Of a stretch of 21,920 nucleotides of DNA, positions 1-6,819 are shown one piece after another. Position 1 is the stretch's first letter. Each line of letters begins with the position of its first letter. Source of the DNA: DASQFD01 sp035633255 (GTDB taxonomy: Bacteria; Actinomycetota; Actinomycetes; Actinomycetales; Dermatophilaceae); assembly GCA_035633255.1 (NCBI GenBank), contig DASQFD010000007.1:1-21920 (forward strand), read 5' to 3'. A program made the position numbers and the translations under genes. Under the pieces are notes generated by a model that made no database searches, was not told where the DNA came from, and was given only the letters and a program-made list of their open reading frames with translations.

Positions 1-1
1 G

Positions 2-508
2 TACACGCGGATCACCAAGATCGGGCCCCGCAAGGGCGACAACGCCCCCATGGCGGTGATCGAGCTGGTCCGTGAGCCCGTGGCCCGCAAGGCGACCGTC
101 GTGGAGGCCGAGTCGGCGGCCAAGCGCGCCGCCAAGGACGCGAAGAAGGACGCCAAGAGGGACGCCGGGAAGGACACGGCGGGCGAGGGCGCGGCGGAGG
201 TGCTCGCGGTCGAGGAGCCCGCGGTCGAGGAGCCCGCCGTCGAGGAGAGCGCGGTCGACGAGACCCCCGAGGAGGTGGCGACGCCCGAGCTGCCGCAGGG
301 GGCGGCCGCCGCCCAGGAGGACGGGTCGGCTCCCGAGGGCCACACGGTCAAGGGCAACGCCGCCTCCGGCAAGTACCACGTCGAGGGTTCGCAGTGGTTC
401 GACCAGACCATCGCGGAGTTCTGGTTCAAGGACGCCGAGGCCGCCGAGGCCGCCGGGTTGGAGCCGGCCGGCGGTGCGGAGAAGCAGCAGGTCGACGAAG
501 AGTCCTGA
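2..508 (+). CDS. rplQ: 50S ribosomal protein L17, 3' part, with long C-terminal extension
   Basis: The frame is open from the left edge and reads YTRITKIGPRKGDNAPMAVIELV, the characteristic last strand of bacterial L17, so the real start lies outside the window. L17 is a large-subunit protein near the peptide exit tunnel. Where most bacterial L17 proteins end, this one continues for about 130 residues: a Lys/Ala/Asp-rich stretch, an acidic segment with a VEEPA repeat, then a compact conserved-looking tail (bases 344-478). Extended L17 proteins are known in Actinobacteria. It is followed by a perfect hairpin and then truA, the usual partner. The ATG at 50 is internal to the conserved core and is not the start. 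Identity is secure; the function of the extension is unknown. Confidence 0.95.
   Translation, partial: YTRITKIGPRKGDNAPMAVIELVREPVARKATVVEAESAAKRAAKDAKKDAKRDAGKDTAGEGAAEVLAVEEPAVEEPAVEESAVDETPEEVATPELPQGAAAAQEDGSAPEGHTVKGNAASGKYHVEGSQWFDQTIAEFWFKDAEAAEAAGLEPAGGAEKQQVDEES
206..265 (+). repeat. Four in-frame 15-bp repeats in the rplQ extension
   Basis: Four 15-bp units of the form GCSGTCGAGGAGCCC lie at 206-220, 221-235, 236-250 and 251-265; the later copies diverge. They encode the acidic VEEPAVEEPAVEE linker. Because the unit is a multiple of three, copy-number change would lengthen or shorten the linker without a frameshift. Confidence 0.85.
344..478 (+). other. Small conserved-looking domain at the C-terminus of L17
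   Basis: After the low-complexity linker the protein regains ordered composition: KGN, then GKYHV, GSQWFD, TIAEFWF, AEAAEAAGLEPAGG. This pattern of His, aromatic and AEAAG residues resembles a short domain that recurs at the ends of otherwise unrelated actinobacterial proteins (called the sunset domain in some annotations). I recognise the pattern from family knowledge only and could not run a profile search. Confidence 0.55.
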
Positions 509-527
509 GCAGTCCCCCCGCTCGGCC

Positions 528-558
528 GGCGGCCCCCTCCACACCGGAGGGGGCCGCC
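528..558 (+). terminator. Perfect 13-bp hairpin after rplQ
   Basis: GGCGGCCCCCTCC at 528-540 is exactly complementary to 546-558 across a five-base loop (541-545). There is no T tract, which is common for terminators in high-GC actinobacteria. It lies 20 bases after the rplQ stop and before the truA promoter, so it probably ends the rpoA-rplQ transcript. Confidence 0.75.
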
Positions 559-570
559 GCGCGTCCCGGA

Positions 571-610
571 CGGGACGGGACGGGACGGGACGGGACGGGA
601 CGGGACGGGA
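571..610 (+). repeat. Pentanucleotide microsatellite (CGGGA)8 upstream of truA
   Basis: Eight perfect CGGGA copies run from 571 to 610, with a partial CGGA just before at 567-570. The array sits between the rplQ hairpin and the truA -10 box at 657-662. The unit is not a multiple of three, but I place the array outside coding sequence, so it would alter promoter-upstream spacing rather than a protein. Confidence 0.9.
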
Positions 611-656
611 GACCGAGCCACGGCCGGGGTCCGCGACCCGCCGCGACGTCGCCCTC

Positions 657-662
657 TACGCT
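657..662 (+). promoter_or_regulatory. Leaderless-type -10 box of truA
   Basis: TACGCT ends at position -7 relative to the GTG at 669, so a transcript from this box would begin at the start codon. No Shine-Dalgarno sequence is present before the GTG, which agrees with leaderless translation. Confidence 0.5.
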
Positions 663-668
663 GGCGCG

Positions 669-1514
669 GTGCGCATCCGGCTCGACCTTGCCTACGACGG
701 CACGGACTTCTCCGGATGGGCCGCCCAGCCGGGACGGCGCACCGTCGAAGGCGTGCTGGGCGCAGCGCTGACCACGCTGCTCCGCGCCGACCCGCCGGTC
801 CGCCTCACCGTGGCCGGACGCACCGACGCCGGGGTCCACGCCCGTGGACAGGTCGCCCACGCCGACATCGACGAGGGGCTGTGGGCCGGGCTGCCGGCAC
901 GGTCGGCCCGCTCGCCGGAGCAGGCCGTGCTCACCCGGCTGAACGGCATACTCCCGCCCGACGTCGTCGTGCGGGAGGTGGGCCGGGCTCCCGAGGGGTT
1001 CGACGCGCGCTTCTCCGCCGTCGCGCGCTGGTACCGGTACCGGCTCTGCGACGACGCGGCCGGCCGCGACCCGCTGCGACGCCGAGACACCGTCGTCATC
1101 CGCGGGCGCCTCGACACGGGGGCGATGACCGAGGCGTCCACCCGGCTGCTCGGGCTGCACGACTTCGCCGCGTTCTGCCGCCGGCGGGAGGGTGCCGGCA
1201 CGGTGCGGAGGCTCCTCGCCTACGGGTGGGCGCGGGCTTCCGACGGCACGGTGGAGGGGAGCGTCGTGGCGGACGCGTTCTGCCACTCCATGGTCCGGGC
1301 GCTGGTGGGTGCCGTGGTGCCGGTGGGGGAGGGACGGTATGCCGTGGACGTGCCGGCCGCCGTGCTCGCGGCGGGGGTGCGCGACCCCCGCGTGCGGGTC
1401 ATGCCGGCCCACGGGCTCTGCCTGGAGGAGGTGCGCTACCCCTCCGACGGCGACCTCGCCCGTCGCGCCGCGCAGACGCGTGCGGTGCGGACCCTGACGT
1501 CGGGCACGGGCTGA
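669..1514 (+). CDS. truA: tRNA pseudouridine(38-40) synthase TruA
   Basis: TruA converts U38-U40 in the anticodon stem of tRNAs to pseudouridine in the cytoplasm. The 281-residue protein begins VRIRLDLAYDGTDFSGWAAQPG, carries the catalytic-aspartate motif AGRTDAGVHARGQV around residue 55, and has the later LHDFAAFC and FCHSMVRALVGAVVPVG motifs. Length fits the family. I chose the GTG at 669 because it aligns with the family N-terminus and has a -10 box seven bases before it; the frame is open much further upstream but that part is low-complexity Arg/Pro with no homology. It follows rplQ, the standard arrangement, though the hairpin and separate promoter suggest independent transcription. Confidence 0.95.
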   Translation: MRIRLDLAYDGTDFSGWAAQPGRRTVEGVLGAALTTLLRADPPVRLTVAGRTDAGVHARGQVAHADIDEGLWAGLPARSARSPEQAVLTRLNGILPPDVVVREVGRAPEGFDARFSAVARWYRYRLCDDAAGRDPLRRRDTVVIRGRLDTGAMTEASTRLLGLHDFAAFCRRREGAGTVRRLLAYGWARASDGTVEGSVVADAFCHSMVRALVGAVVPVGEGRYAVDVPAAVLAAGVRDPRVRVMPAHGLCLEEVRYPSDGDLARRAAQTRAVRTLTSGTG

Positions 1515-1543
1515 CGGCACGGGCTGAGCGCACGGGCTGACGG
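1505..1543 (+). repeat. 13-bp tandem repeat across the truA stop codon
   Basis: Three copies of CACGGGCTGACGG (second copy ends GAGCG) occupy 1505-1517, 1518-1530 and 1531-1543, followed by a partial CACGG. The truA TGA at 1512-1514 lies in the first copy, and the other copies carry the same TGA at 1525-1527 and 1538-1540. Confidence 0.85.
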
Positions 1544-1550
1544 CACGGCA

Positions 1551-1556
1551 TACCGT
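1551..1556 (+). promoter_or_regulatory. Leaderless-type -10 box of the MmcQ/YjbR gene
   Basis: TACCGT ends exactly at -7 from the ATG at 1563. It overlaps a GGCATACC motif (1547-1554). No ribosome binding site is visible between box and start. Confidence 0.5.
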
Positions 1557-1562
1557 GGTCCG

Positions 1563-1976
1563 ATGGCGCACCCGGCTCGCTACCGCGAGAACGACCCGCT
1601 GCTCGCGCGGCTTCGCGCGGTCGCCCTGGCGCTTCCCGGCGCCGCGGAGAAGGTGAGCCACGGGCGGCCCACCTTCCACACGCGCAGGGTCTTCGCGATC
1701 TTCGGGGGTGTGGTCAAGGGGGACCACGCGTCCCAGGCGCTCGCCCGGTCGCTGGTGTTCCTGCCCGATGCAGCCGAGCGCCCCGCGCTGCTGGAGGACG
1801 AGCGGGTCGCGGTGCCGGGGTACGAGGGTGCCTACGGGTGGCTCGCGCTCGACCTGAGTCGGGAGGTGGGCTGGGACGAGGTCGCCGAGCTCGTCGAGAC
1901 GTCCTACCGGCTCACCGCACCGCCCCGGCTGGTCGCCGAGCTGGACAGGGGTGACGGCACGGCGCGGGGCGGCTGA
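1563..1976 (+). CDS. MmcQ/YjbR family protein
   Basis: This 137-residue protein matches the MmcQ/YjbR (DUF419) family: LRAVALALPGAAEKVSHGRPTF near the N-terminus, an FAIFGG strand, and the C-terminal pattern of a small residue-rich helix (WDEVAELVETSYRLTAPPRLVAEL). Members are small, double-wing-like proteins often annotated as DNA-binding, but their cellular role is not established. The start is an ATG with a -10-like box just before it. It lies 48 bases downstream of truA on the same strand; no functional link to its neighbours is evident. Family assignment is from motif memory, not a search. Confidence 0.85.
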   Translation: MAHPARYRENDPLLARLRAVALALPGAAEKVSHGRPTFHTRRVFAIFGGVVKGDHASQALARSLVFLPDAAERPALLEDERVAVPGYEGAYGWLALDLSREVGWDEVAELVETSYRLTAPPRLVAELDRGDGTARGG

Positions 1977-2079
1977 GGCGCCAGGGGAGCGACCGGGCCG
2001 GGGGCGGTCGAGGGGAGGCCGGGCCGGGGAAGCGGGACGCCTCGGCGAAATGCGGGTGAGGCCGCACGGCGCTGTCGGC

Positions 2080-2085
2080 GAGACT
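2080..2085 (+). promoter_or_regulatory. Leaderless-type -10 box of the ABC-F gene
   Basis: GAGACT ends at -7 from the ATG at 2092. It departs from TANNNT at the first base only. It supports the ATG at 2092 over longer upstream starts in the same frame. Confidence 0.35.
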
Positions 2086-2091
2086 GGCCGC

Positions 2092-3780
2092 ATGGGACAC
2101 GTCGACGTCAACGCCGTGGGCTTCCGGCTGCCCGACGGTCGGCCGCTGCTGCGCGAGGTCTCCCTGCGGGTCGGCGAGGAGGCGCGGGTGGCGCTCGTCG
2201 GACCCAACGGCAGCGGCAAGACGACCCTGACCCGGATCATCGCCGGTGACCTCGCTCCCCACGACGGTGCGGTGACCCGCAGCGGCGGGCTGGGCGTGAT
2301 GCGGCAGTTCGTCGGCTCGGTGCGGGACGACACGACGATCCGCGAGCTCCTGGTCTCCGTGGCGCCCGAGCGGGTCCGGAGCGTCGCCGAGCGCGTCGAC
2401 CGGGCCGAGCTCGCGATGATGGAGCGGGACGCCGAGGCCGACCAGCTCGCCTACGCACAGGCGCTGGCCGACTGGGCCGACGCCCGCGGCTATGAGCAGG
2501 AGACCCTCTGGGACGTCTGCACCGTGGCGGCGCTGGGTGTCCCCTTCGAGCGGGCGCAGCACCGCCGGGTGGGGACGCTGTCGGGCGGGGAGCAGAAGCG
2601 GCTCGTCCTGGAGGCGCTGTTGCGGGGGCCCGACGAGGTCCTGCTCCTCGACGAGCCCGACAACTACCTGGACGTGCAGGGGAAGCGCTGGCTCGAGGAT
2701 CGGCTCGTCGCCTCGGGGAGGACGGTGCTCTTCGTCAGCCACGACCGTGAGCTTCTCGCCCGCGTGGCGACCCGCGTGGCCACCCTCGAGCCGGGGGGTG
2801 CCGGCAGCACCGTCTGGGTGCATCCGGGGCCCTTCGGGACCTACGCGCTGGCGCGAGAGGACCGCAACGCCCGCCTCGAGGAGCAACGACGACGTTGGGA
2901 CGAGGAGCACGCGAAGCTGAAGGCGCTGGTGGTGCGCTACCGGCAGAAGGCGGCCTACAACGCCGACGTGGCCGGGCAGCTGCAGGCCGCCGAGACCCGG
3001 CTGCGCCGGTTCGAGGAGGCGGGGCCGCCGGAGGCGGTGCCGCCTCCGCAGCGGGTGCGGATGCGGCTGCGCGGTGGGCGCACGGCGAAGCGGGCCGTCA
3101 TCGTGGAGGGCCTCGAGCTGACCGGCCCGGCGTCGATGCGGTCGTTCGACGCCGAGGTGTGGTTCGGCGACCGCGTCGGGGTGCTGGGGAGCAACGGCTC
3201 GGGCAAGTCGCACTTCCTCCGGCTGCTCGCGGGCGGCGGGACCGACCCGGACGTCGAGCACCGCCCGGTGGGCGACGTGCGGCCGGAGCCGGTCGAGCAC
3301 CGCGGCCGGGTCCGGCTGGGGGCGCGAGTGCGGCCGGGGTGGTTCGCCCAGACGCACCAGCACTCGGGGTTGCAGGGTCGGACGCTGCTGGAGATCCTGC
3401 ACCGAGGTGACGCGCACCGGCCCGGTCGGCCGCGCGAGGAGGCGGCGCGGGTGCTGGACCGCTACGGGTTGGCCAGGGCGGCGGAGCAGACGTTCGACTC
3501 GCTCAGCGGCGGGCAGCAGGCCCGGTTCCAGGTGTTGCTGCTGGAGCTGGCGGGCGCCACCCTGCTGCTGCTCGACGAGCCGACGGACAACCTCGACCTG
3601 CAGTCGGCCGAGGCGCTCGAGGATGCCCTCGTGGCCTTCGAGGGCACGGTCGTCGCCGTCACGCACGACAGGTGGTTCGCTCGCACCCTGGACCGCTTCC
3701 TGGTCTTCCGGGCCGACGGCACGGTGGCCGAGAGCGACGAGCCCGTCTGGGACGAGGGCCGGGTGCAGCGCCGGCGCTGA
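2092..3780 (+). CDS. ABC-F family ATP-binding protein (ribosome-associated type)
   Basis: Two ABC ATPase domains lie in one 562-residue chain with no membrane segment, which defines the ABC-F class. Members act on translating ribosomes, as translation factors or as antibiotic-resistance proteins. Domain 1 has Walker A GPNGSGKTT (residues 37-45), signature LSGGEQKR (about 163) and Walker B LLLDEPDNYLD (184 on). Domain 2 has GSNGSGKS (366-373), LSGGQQ (471-476) and LLLDEPTDNLD (about 492 on). Between them a charged, helical linker of roughly 60 residues (LEEQRRRWDEEHAKLKAL region) corresponds to the ABC-F interdomain linker. I chose the ATG at 2092 because homology begins there and a -10 box precedes it; the frame extends upstream to 1951. 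Whether it is a housekeeping factor or a resistance protein cannot be told from sequence alone. Confidence 0.92.
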   Translation: MGHVDVNAVGFRLPDGRPLLREVSLRVGEEARVALVGPNGSGKTTLTRIIAGDLAPHDGAVTRSGGLGVMRQFVGSVRDDTTIRELLVSVAPERVRSVAERVDRAELAMMERDAEADQLAYAQALADWADARGYEQETLWDVCTVAALGVPFERAQHRRVGTLSGGEQKRLVLEALLRGPDEVLLLDEPDNYLDVQGKRWLEDRLVASGRTVLFVSHDRELLARVATRVATLEPGGAGSTVWVHPGPFGTYALAREDRNARLEEQRRRWDEEHAKLKALVVRYRQKAAYNADVAGQLQAAETRLRRFEEAGPPEAVPPPQRVRMRLRGGRTAKRAVIVEGLELTGPASMRSFDAEVWFGDRVGVLGSNGSGKSHFLRLLAGGGTDPDVEHRPVGDVRPEPVEHRGRVRLGARVRPGWFAQTHQHSGLQGRTLLEILHRGDAHRPGRPREEAARVLDRYGLARAAEQTFDSLSGGQQARFQVLLLELAGATLLLLDEPTDNLDLQSAEALEDALVAFEGTVVAVTHDRWFARTLDRFLVFRADGTVAESDEPVWDEGRVQRRR

Positions 3781-4187
3781 GCGGATGCGCCCGGCCCGCC
3801 TCGGTGTCTGTGGTGGCTGGCGCGCCGCACCCCCGCACCGCCGCAGGTCCGGAACCGGCGCGCCGATCACCTACGTATCAAGCCGATTTTCGCGTCCGTC
3901 CTCGTGGGCGTAGGTTCGTCCGTGGGGGAGTCCGCTGCGACCCGTGGTGGTCGTGGCGTGCCCGAAGCACCGTCGACACAGCGTCGTGTCGTGCCCGGGC
4001 ACAGCGTCGTGCCCGGGCCGCGGTGCGCCCTGGCCCCACGAGGCCGGGCTGGCGCAGCACCGAGGGCGTGGTTGACCTGTTGCCCGCCGGCTCTCATCCT
4101 CGGCGCCGCCCTCGCCTCGGCGCCGCCCTCGCCGCCGCTCCGGCAGGACGACCTTCGTCCACGACTCCGCCACCCACCGGAGGGCGG
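3781..4187. other. Convergent intergenic region with direct repeats, no gene seen
   Basis: This 407-base stretch lies between the 3' ends of the ABC-F and MFS genes. It holds a relatively AT-rich patch at about 3866-3905, two copies of CACAGCGTCGTG (3977-3988 and 4000-4011), a 12-bp perfect palindrome GTGCCCGGGCAC (3991-4002), and a 17-bp perfect tandem duplication (4098-4114 and 4115-4131). Open frames across it lack the strong G/C third-position bias of the neighbours, so I do not call a gene. The palindrome may serve as a terminator; this is inference. Confidence 0.6.
4098..4131. repeat. 17-bp perfect tandem duplication
   Basis: CCTCGGCGCCGCCCTCG occurs twice back to back (4098-4114, 4115-4131) in the gene-free stretch downstream of the MFS gene. 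Confidence 0.9.
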
Positions 4188-5501
4188 TCAGGAGCGCGAC
4201 CTGACCGGCCCCTCGGACCGGCGGCGCGCGCGCTCGGCCCGCCGCGCCGGGAGGTAGAAGAACGCACCGAGGACGCTCACCGCGCCGGCGGTCACCATGG
4301 CGGCAGCGACGCCGGCCCGGTCGGCGAGTGCCCCGAGCAGGGGAGCGGCCAGCGCGAAGGCGAGGAACGCCATCATCGAGTTCATCGAGAGCACCGTGGA
4401 GCGGTTCTCGGCCTCCGCCTCGCGGTGCAGCAGCGCGGCGTGCGGCGGCCCGTTCATGCCGTGCATCGAGTAGGTGAACAGGTATGCCGCGACGAGCCCC
4501 ACGGGACCGGTCGCCAGACCCATGACCACCGCGCCGAGCGCGTTGAGCACCCGGCCCGCGACGGCCGCGCGGGCGACGCCGATGCGCGCCGACGCGAGGC
4601 CGGCCAGCCACGCGCCGGCGGCGAAGAGCACCCAGCCAGCCGCCGACACCGGGCCGACCAGGGCGCCGGCCTCGCGTGCCGAGCCCAGCATCTCCTCGAG
4701 CCGCAGGGGCATGAGCGACTCGAAGGTGATCATGCCGATCGACCAGAAGACCTCTGCGACCACCAGGCCCATGAGCACACGGTTGCTCCGGAGGAGGCGC
4801 AGACCGCTCCTGACCACGACCGGTGTCTGGCGCGACTCCACGAGGGCGTGGGCGAGGCGGGTGCGTCCCGCGCCGGCTGACGGCCGCGGCTCCGGCATGA
4901 CCAGCCAGGCAGTGACCAGGTGCACCACGCTCAGTGCCGCCGAGACCCAGACCGCGGCGTCCAGTGCGGAGACGTCCAGGGCGAGCAGTGTGTTGGCCGG
5001 GTCCCACCAGATGAGCAGCCCGGAGAGCACCGCGCCCATGGCGATGGCGCCGCCGAGGATCGACCCCGCCCGGGAGAGCTGGCGGTCGACGTCGGTGCCG
5101 GGCTCGCTCTCGTGGACGGTGTCGACGAACCACGCCTCCAGCGGGCCGGAGTCGAGCGCGCGGAAGGCGCCCATCAGGCCGGCCGCCACGAGGAAGGCCC
5201 AGAAGCTCTGGGCGAGCGCGTAGGCGACCATGGCCACCACGTTGACGACCGCCGCGGTGAGGTAGACCGGGCGGCGGCCGACGGCGTCCGCGAAGCCGCT
5301 CGTGGGGAGCTCGAGGAGGAAGCACACGATGCCCGACAGGGCCAGGGCGCTCGCTGCCTGCGCGACGGTGAGACCGCGCCCGGTCTGGACGAGGATGATG
5401 ATCCCCACCACGAAGCCGACGGGGAGCCACCGGGTCGTGGTGAGGAGGTAGAGCCGACGCTCCGCGTCCACGGGCGTCAGGGGGACGGTGGCGGTGCTCA
5501 C
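4188..5501 (-). CDS. MFS transporter
   Basis: The 437-residue protein is almost wholly hydrophobic, with roughly 12 membrane segments, and has the MFS loop 2-3 motif as FADAVGRRPVYL at about residue 70. Other marks are the LLELPTSGFAD segment before that loop and the FRALDSGPLEAWFVDT segment near residue 115, typical of the MFS exporter group that often sits next to small regulators. It starts at a GTG whose bases overlap the stop of the upstream regulator (GTGA at 5498-5501), so the two are translationally coupled. The substrate is unknown; pairing with a winged-helix repressor suggests inducible efflux. The last 10 or so residues are Arg/Ser-rich and cytosolic. Confidence 0.9.
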   Translation of the reverse strand: MSTATVPLTPVDAERRLYLLTTTRWLPVGFVVGIIILVQTGRGLTVAQAASALALSGIVCFLLELPTSGFADAVGRRPVYLTAAVVNVVAMVAYALAQSFWAFLVAAGLMGAFRALDSGPLEAWFVDTVHESEPGTDVDRQLSRAGSILGGAIAMGAVLSGLLIWWDPANTLLALDVSALDAAVWVSAALSVVHLVTAWLVMPEPRPSAGAGRTRLAHALVESRQTPVVVRSGLRLLRSNRVLMGLVVAEVFWSIGMITFESLMPLRLEEMLGSAREAGALVGPVSAAGWVLFAAGAWLAGLASARIGVARAAVAGRVLNALGAVVMGLATGPVGLVAAYLFTYSMHGMNGPPHAALLHREAEAENRSTVLSMNSMMAFLAFALAAPLLGALADRAGVAAAMVTAGAVSVLGAFFYLPARRAERARRRSEGPVRSRS

Positions 5502-6100
5502 GCGCGCTCGCCCCCTCGCGGCGGGCGGTCGAGGTCGAGGGGATAGGCGATGGAGTAGACCGCCAGGCGCCGCGCGGAGGGGTTGCCCTGACCGAGCCGC
5601 CGGTAGCGCCCGAGCACCTCGTCGACCTCGGCGCGCATCTCGCGCAGCTGTTGGGGCGTCGCGATGACGTAGGTGTCGCTCATCCCCGCCGCGTCACGCC
5701 AGTCCGAGGGCCACGTCGGCTCGACGTCGAGCCAGCGCTCGAACTGCTCCCCCAGGTGTCGGATGTAGTCGCGCACGAGCCAGCCGAGTGCCGTCTCGGC
5801 GTCCTCGTCGTCGGCGAAGTCGCTCGGCTCGTACCGGTGGCTGTCGGTCGAGGCCCGCCACAGGCGGCGCCTGCCCTCGCCCTCCCCGGTGTCGGTCACG
5901 AGGCCGACGGACTCCAGGCGCCGCAGGTGGTACGACGTCGCCCCGGAGTTCGTGCCGAGCGCCGCCGCGAGCTCGGTCGCGGTCGACGGCCCACCCCGGC
6001 GGAGGCTGCTGAGCAGCCTGGATCGCAGCGGGTGGGCCAATGTCTTCAGCGCCTCGGCGTTCAGGCGCATCCCGGTGAGGTCGGGGTCGGAGGGGGCCAT
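5498..6100 (-). CDS. ArsR-type winged helix-turn-helix regulator
   Basis: The 200-residue protein has an N-terminal winged HTH (about residues 12-75): LKTLAHPLRSRLLSSL is the typical ArsR-like first helix, followed by STATELAAALG and the recognition helix SGATSYHLRRLE, then a wing with GEGRRRLWRA. The remainder is a helical region with several Trp residues (LGEQFERWLDVEPTWPSDWRD), probably a ligand or dimer domain. No metal-binding Cys motif of metal-sensing ArsR proteins is seen. It overlaps the MFS gene by four bases and lies directly below a palindromic operator on which a promoter is superimposed, so autorepression together with control of the transporter is the likely arrangement. Confidence 0.9.
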   Translation of the reverse strand: MAPSDPDLTGMRLNAEALKTLAHPLRSRLLSSLRRGGPSTATELAAALGTNSGATSYHLRRLESVGLVTDTGEGEGRRRLWRASTDSHRYEPSDFADDEDAETALGWLVRDYIRHLGEQFERWLDVEPTWPSDWRDAAGMSDTYVIATPQQLREMRAEVDEVLGRYRRLGQGNPSARRLAVYSIAYPLDLDRPPRGGERA

Positions 6101-6104
6101 GCGT

Positions 6105-6145
6105 GCACACTACACGTGCATAGTGTCTGTGCACAAGTAGTGTGC
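6105..6145 (-). promoter_or_regulatory. Promoter and palindromic operator of the ArsR-MFS operon
   Basis: A perfect 9-bp inverted repeat, GCACACTAC (6105-6113) and GTAGTGTGC (6137-6145), brackets a further TAGTGT half-site at 6121-6126, which forms ACACTA-N8-TAGTGT with the left arm. There are thus three half-sites. On the minus strand TAGTGT (6112-6107) ends at -7 from the ATG at 6100, and TTGTGC (6136-6131) lies 18 bases upstream as a -35. The operator therefore covers both promoter elements, consistent with repression by the regulator encoded just downstream. Confidence 0.8.
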
Positions 6146-6208
6146 GCCAAGCGGGCGCGGAGGTGTCCGCGCAGGTCAACGACGGTGTGGGGGAGGTGGG
6201 GAGGCGAT

Positions 6209-6237
6209 TTGGGCGCGGGACCGCGGCTCCGTAAACT
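6209..6237 (+). promoter_or_regulatory. Promoter of rplM-rpsI-glmM
   Basis: TTGGGC (6209-6214) and TAAACT (6232-6237) are separated by 17 bases, a good housekeeping-sigma arrangement. Transcription would start near 6244, leaving a leader of nearly 100 bases. This is one of the few genes here with a clear leader and ribosome binding site. Confidence 0.75.
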
Positions 6238-6243
6238 TGGGGA

Positions 6244-6340
6244 CTGTTGTGCCACACGCCCTCGGGAGGGAGCCGACGCCCCTGTCCGGAGCCCCCGGCA
6301 TACGTCACCCTCCCATGAGCCACCTACGAGCCAGGACATC
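6244..6340 (+). promoter_or_regulatory. Structured 5' leader of rplM
   Basis: The leader can fold: GGGAGGG (6264-6270) pairs with CCCTCCC (6308-6314), and inside it GCCG (6272-6275) pairs with CGGC (6296-6299). The ribosome binding site AGGA (6333-6336) is outside this stem. Ribosomal-protein leaders are often targets of autogenous control, but I recognise no described L13 leader here. Confidence 0.4.
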
Positions 6341-6784
6341 ATGCGCACCTACACCCCGAAGCCGGGCGACATCACGCGCTCGTGGCACGTCATCGACGCC
6401 ACGGACGTGGTGCTGGGCCGCCTCGCGAGCCAGACCGCGATCCTGCTGCGAGGCAAGCACAAGCCGACCTTCGCGCCCCATGTCGACACCGGCGACTTCG
6501 TCATCATCGTCAACGCGGGGAAGGTGGTCCTGACCGGCTCGAAGGCCGAGCAGAAGAAGGCCTACCGGCACTCCGGCTACCCCGGTGGCCTGAGGGCCAC
6601 CTCCTACACCGAGCTCCTCGCCAAGAGCCCCGAGAAGGCCGTCGAGAAGGCGGTGCGCGGCATGCTCCCGAAGAACACCCTGGGCCGGCAGCAGCTCGGC
6701 AAGCTCAAGGTCTACGCCGGCGCCGAGCACCCGCACGCCGCCCAGCAGCCCCAGCCCTTCCAGATCTCGCAGGTGGCGCAGTAG
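6341..6784 (+). CDS. rplM: 50S ribosomal protein L13
   Basis: L13 is an early-assembling large-subunit protein that binds 23S rRNA. The 147-residue product shows the family motifs SWHVIDATDVVLGRLAS, the LLRGKHKPTFAPH segment, GDFVIIVNA, YRHSGYPGGL and the AVRGMLPKNTLGR block in the expected order and is of standard length. The ATG has AGGA four bases upstream. It is followed 35 bases later by rpsI, the near-universal partner, and forms the first gene of rplM-rpsI-glmM. Confidence 0.98.
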   Translation: MRTYTPKPGDITRSWHVIDATDVVLGRLASQTAILLRGKHKPTFAPHVDTGDFVIIVNAGKVVLTGSKAEQKKAYRHSGYPGGLRATSYTELLAKSPEKAVEKAVRGMLPKNTLGRQQLGKLKVYAGAEHPHAAQQPQPFQISQVAQ

Positions 6785-6819
6785 GGCCCCGGCCCCTGCG
6801 CGGATCAAGGACAACAGAC

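Noticed and set aside
426..2333. A 635-codon open frame on the minus strand across truA and its neighbours
   Set aside because: It runs opposite to truA and the MmcQ gene, is Arg/Pro-rich without any family motif, and is a usual by-product of very high GC.
3904..4257. A plus-strand open frame in the gap after the ABC-F gene, with TAGGTT before a GTG at 3922
   Set aside because: Codons show many A/T third positions unlike real genes here, there is no recognisable family, and it runs into the opposite MFS gene.
3871..5430. A 519-codon minus-strand frame overlapping the MFS gene
   Set aside because: It is the shifted frame of the transporter; only the other frame has membrane helices and the MFS motif.
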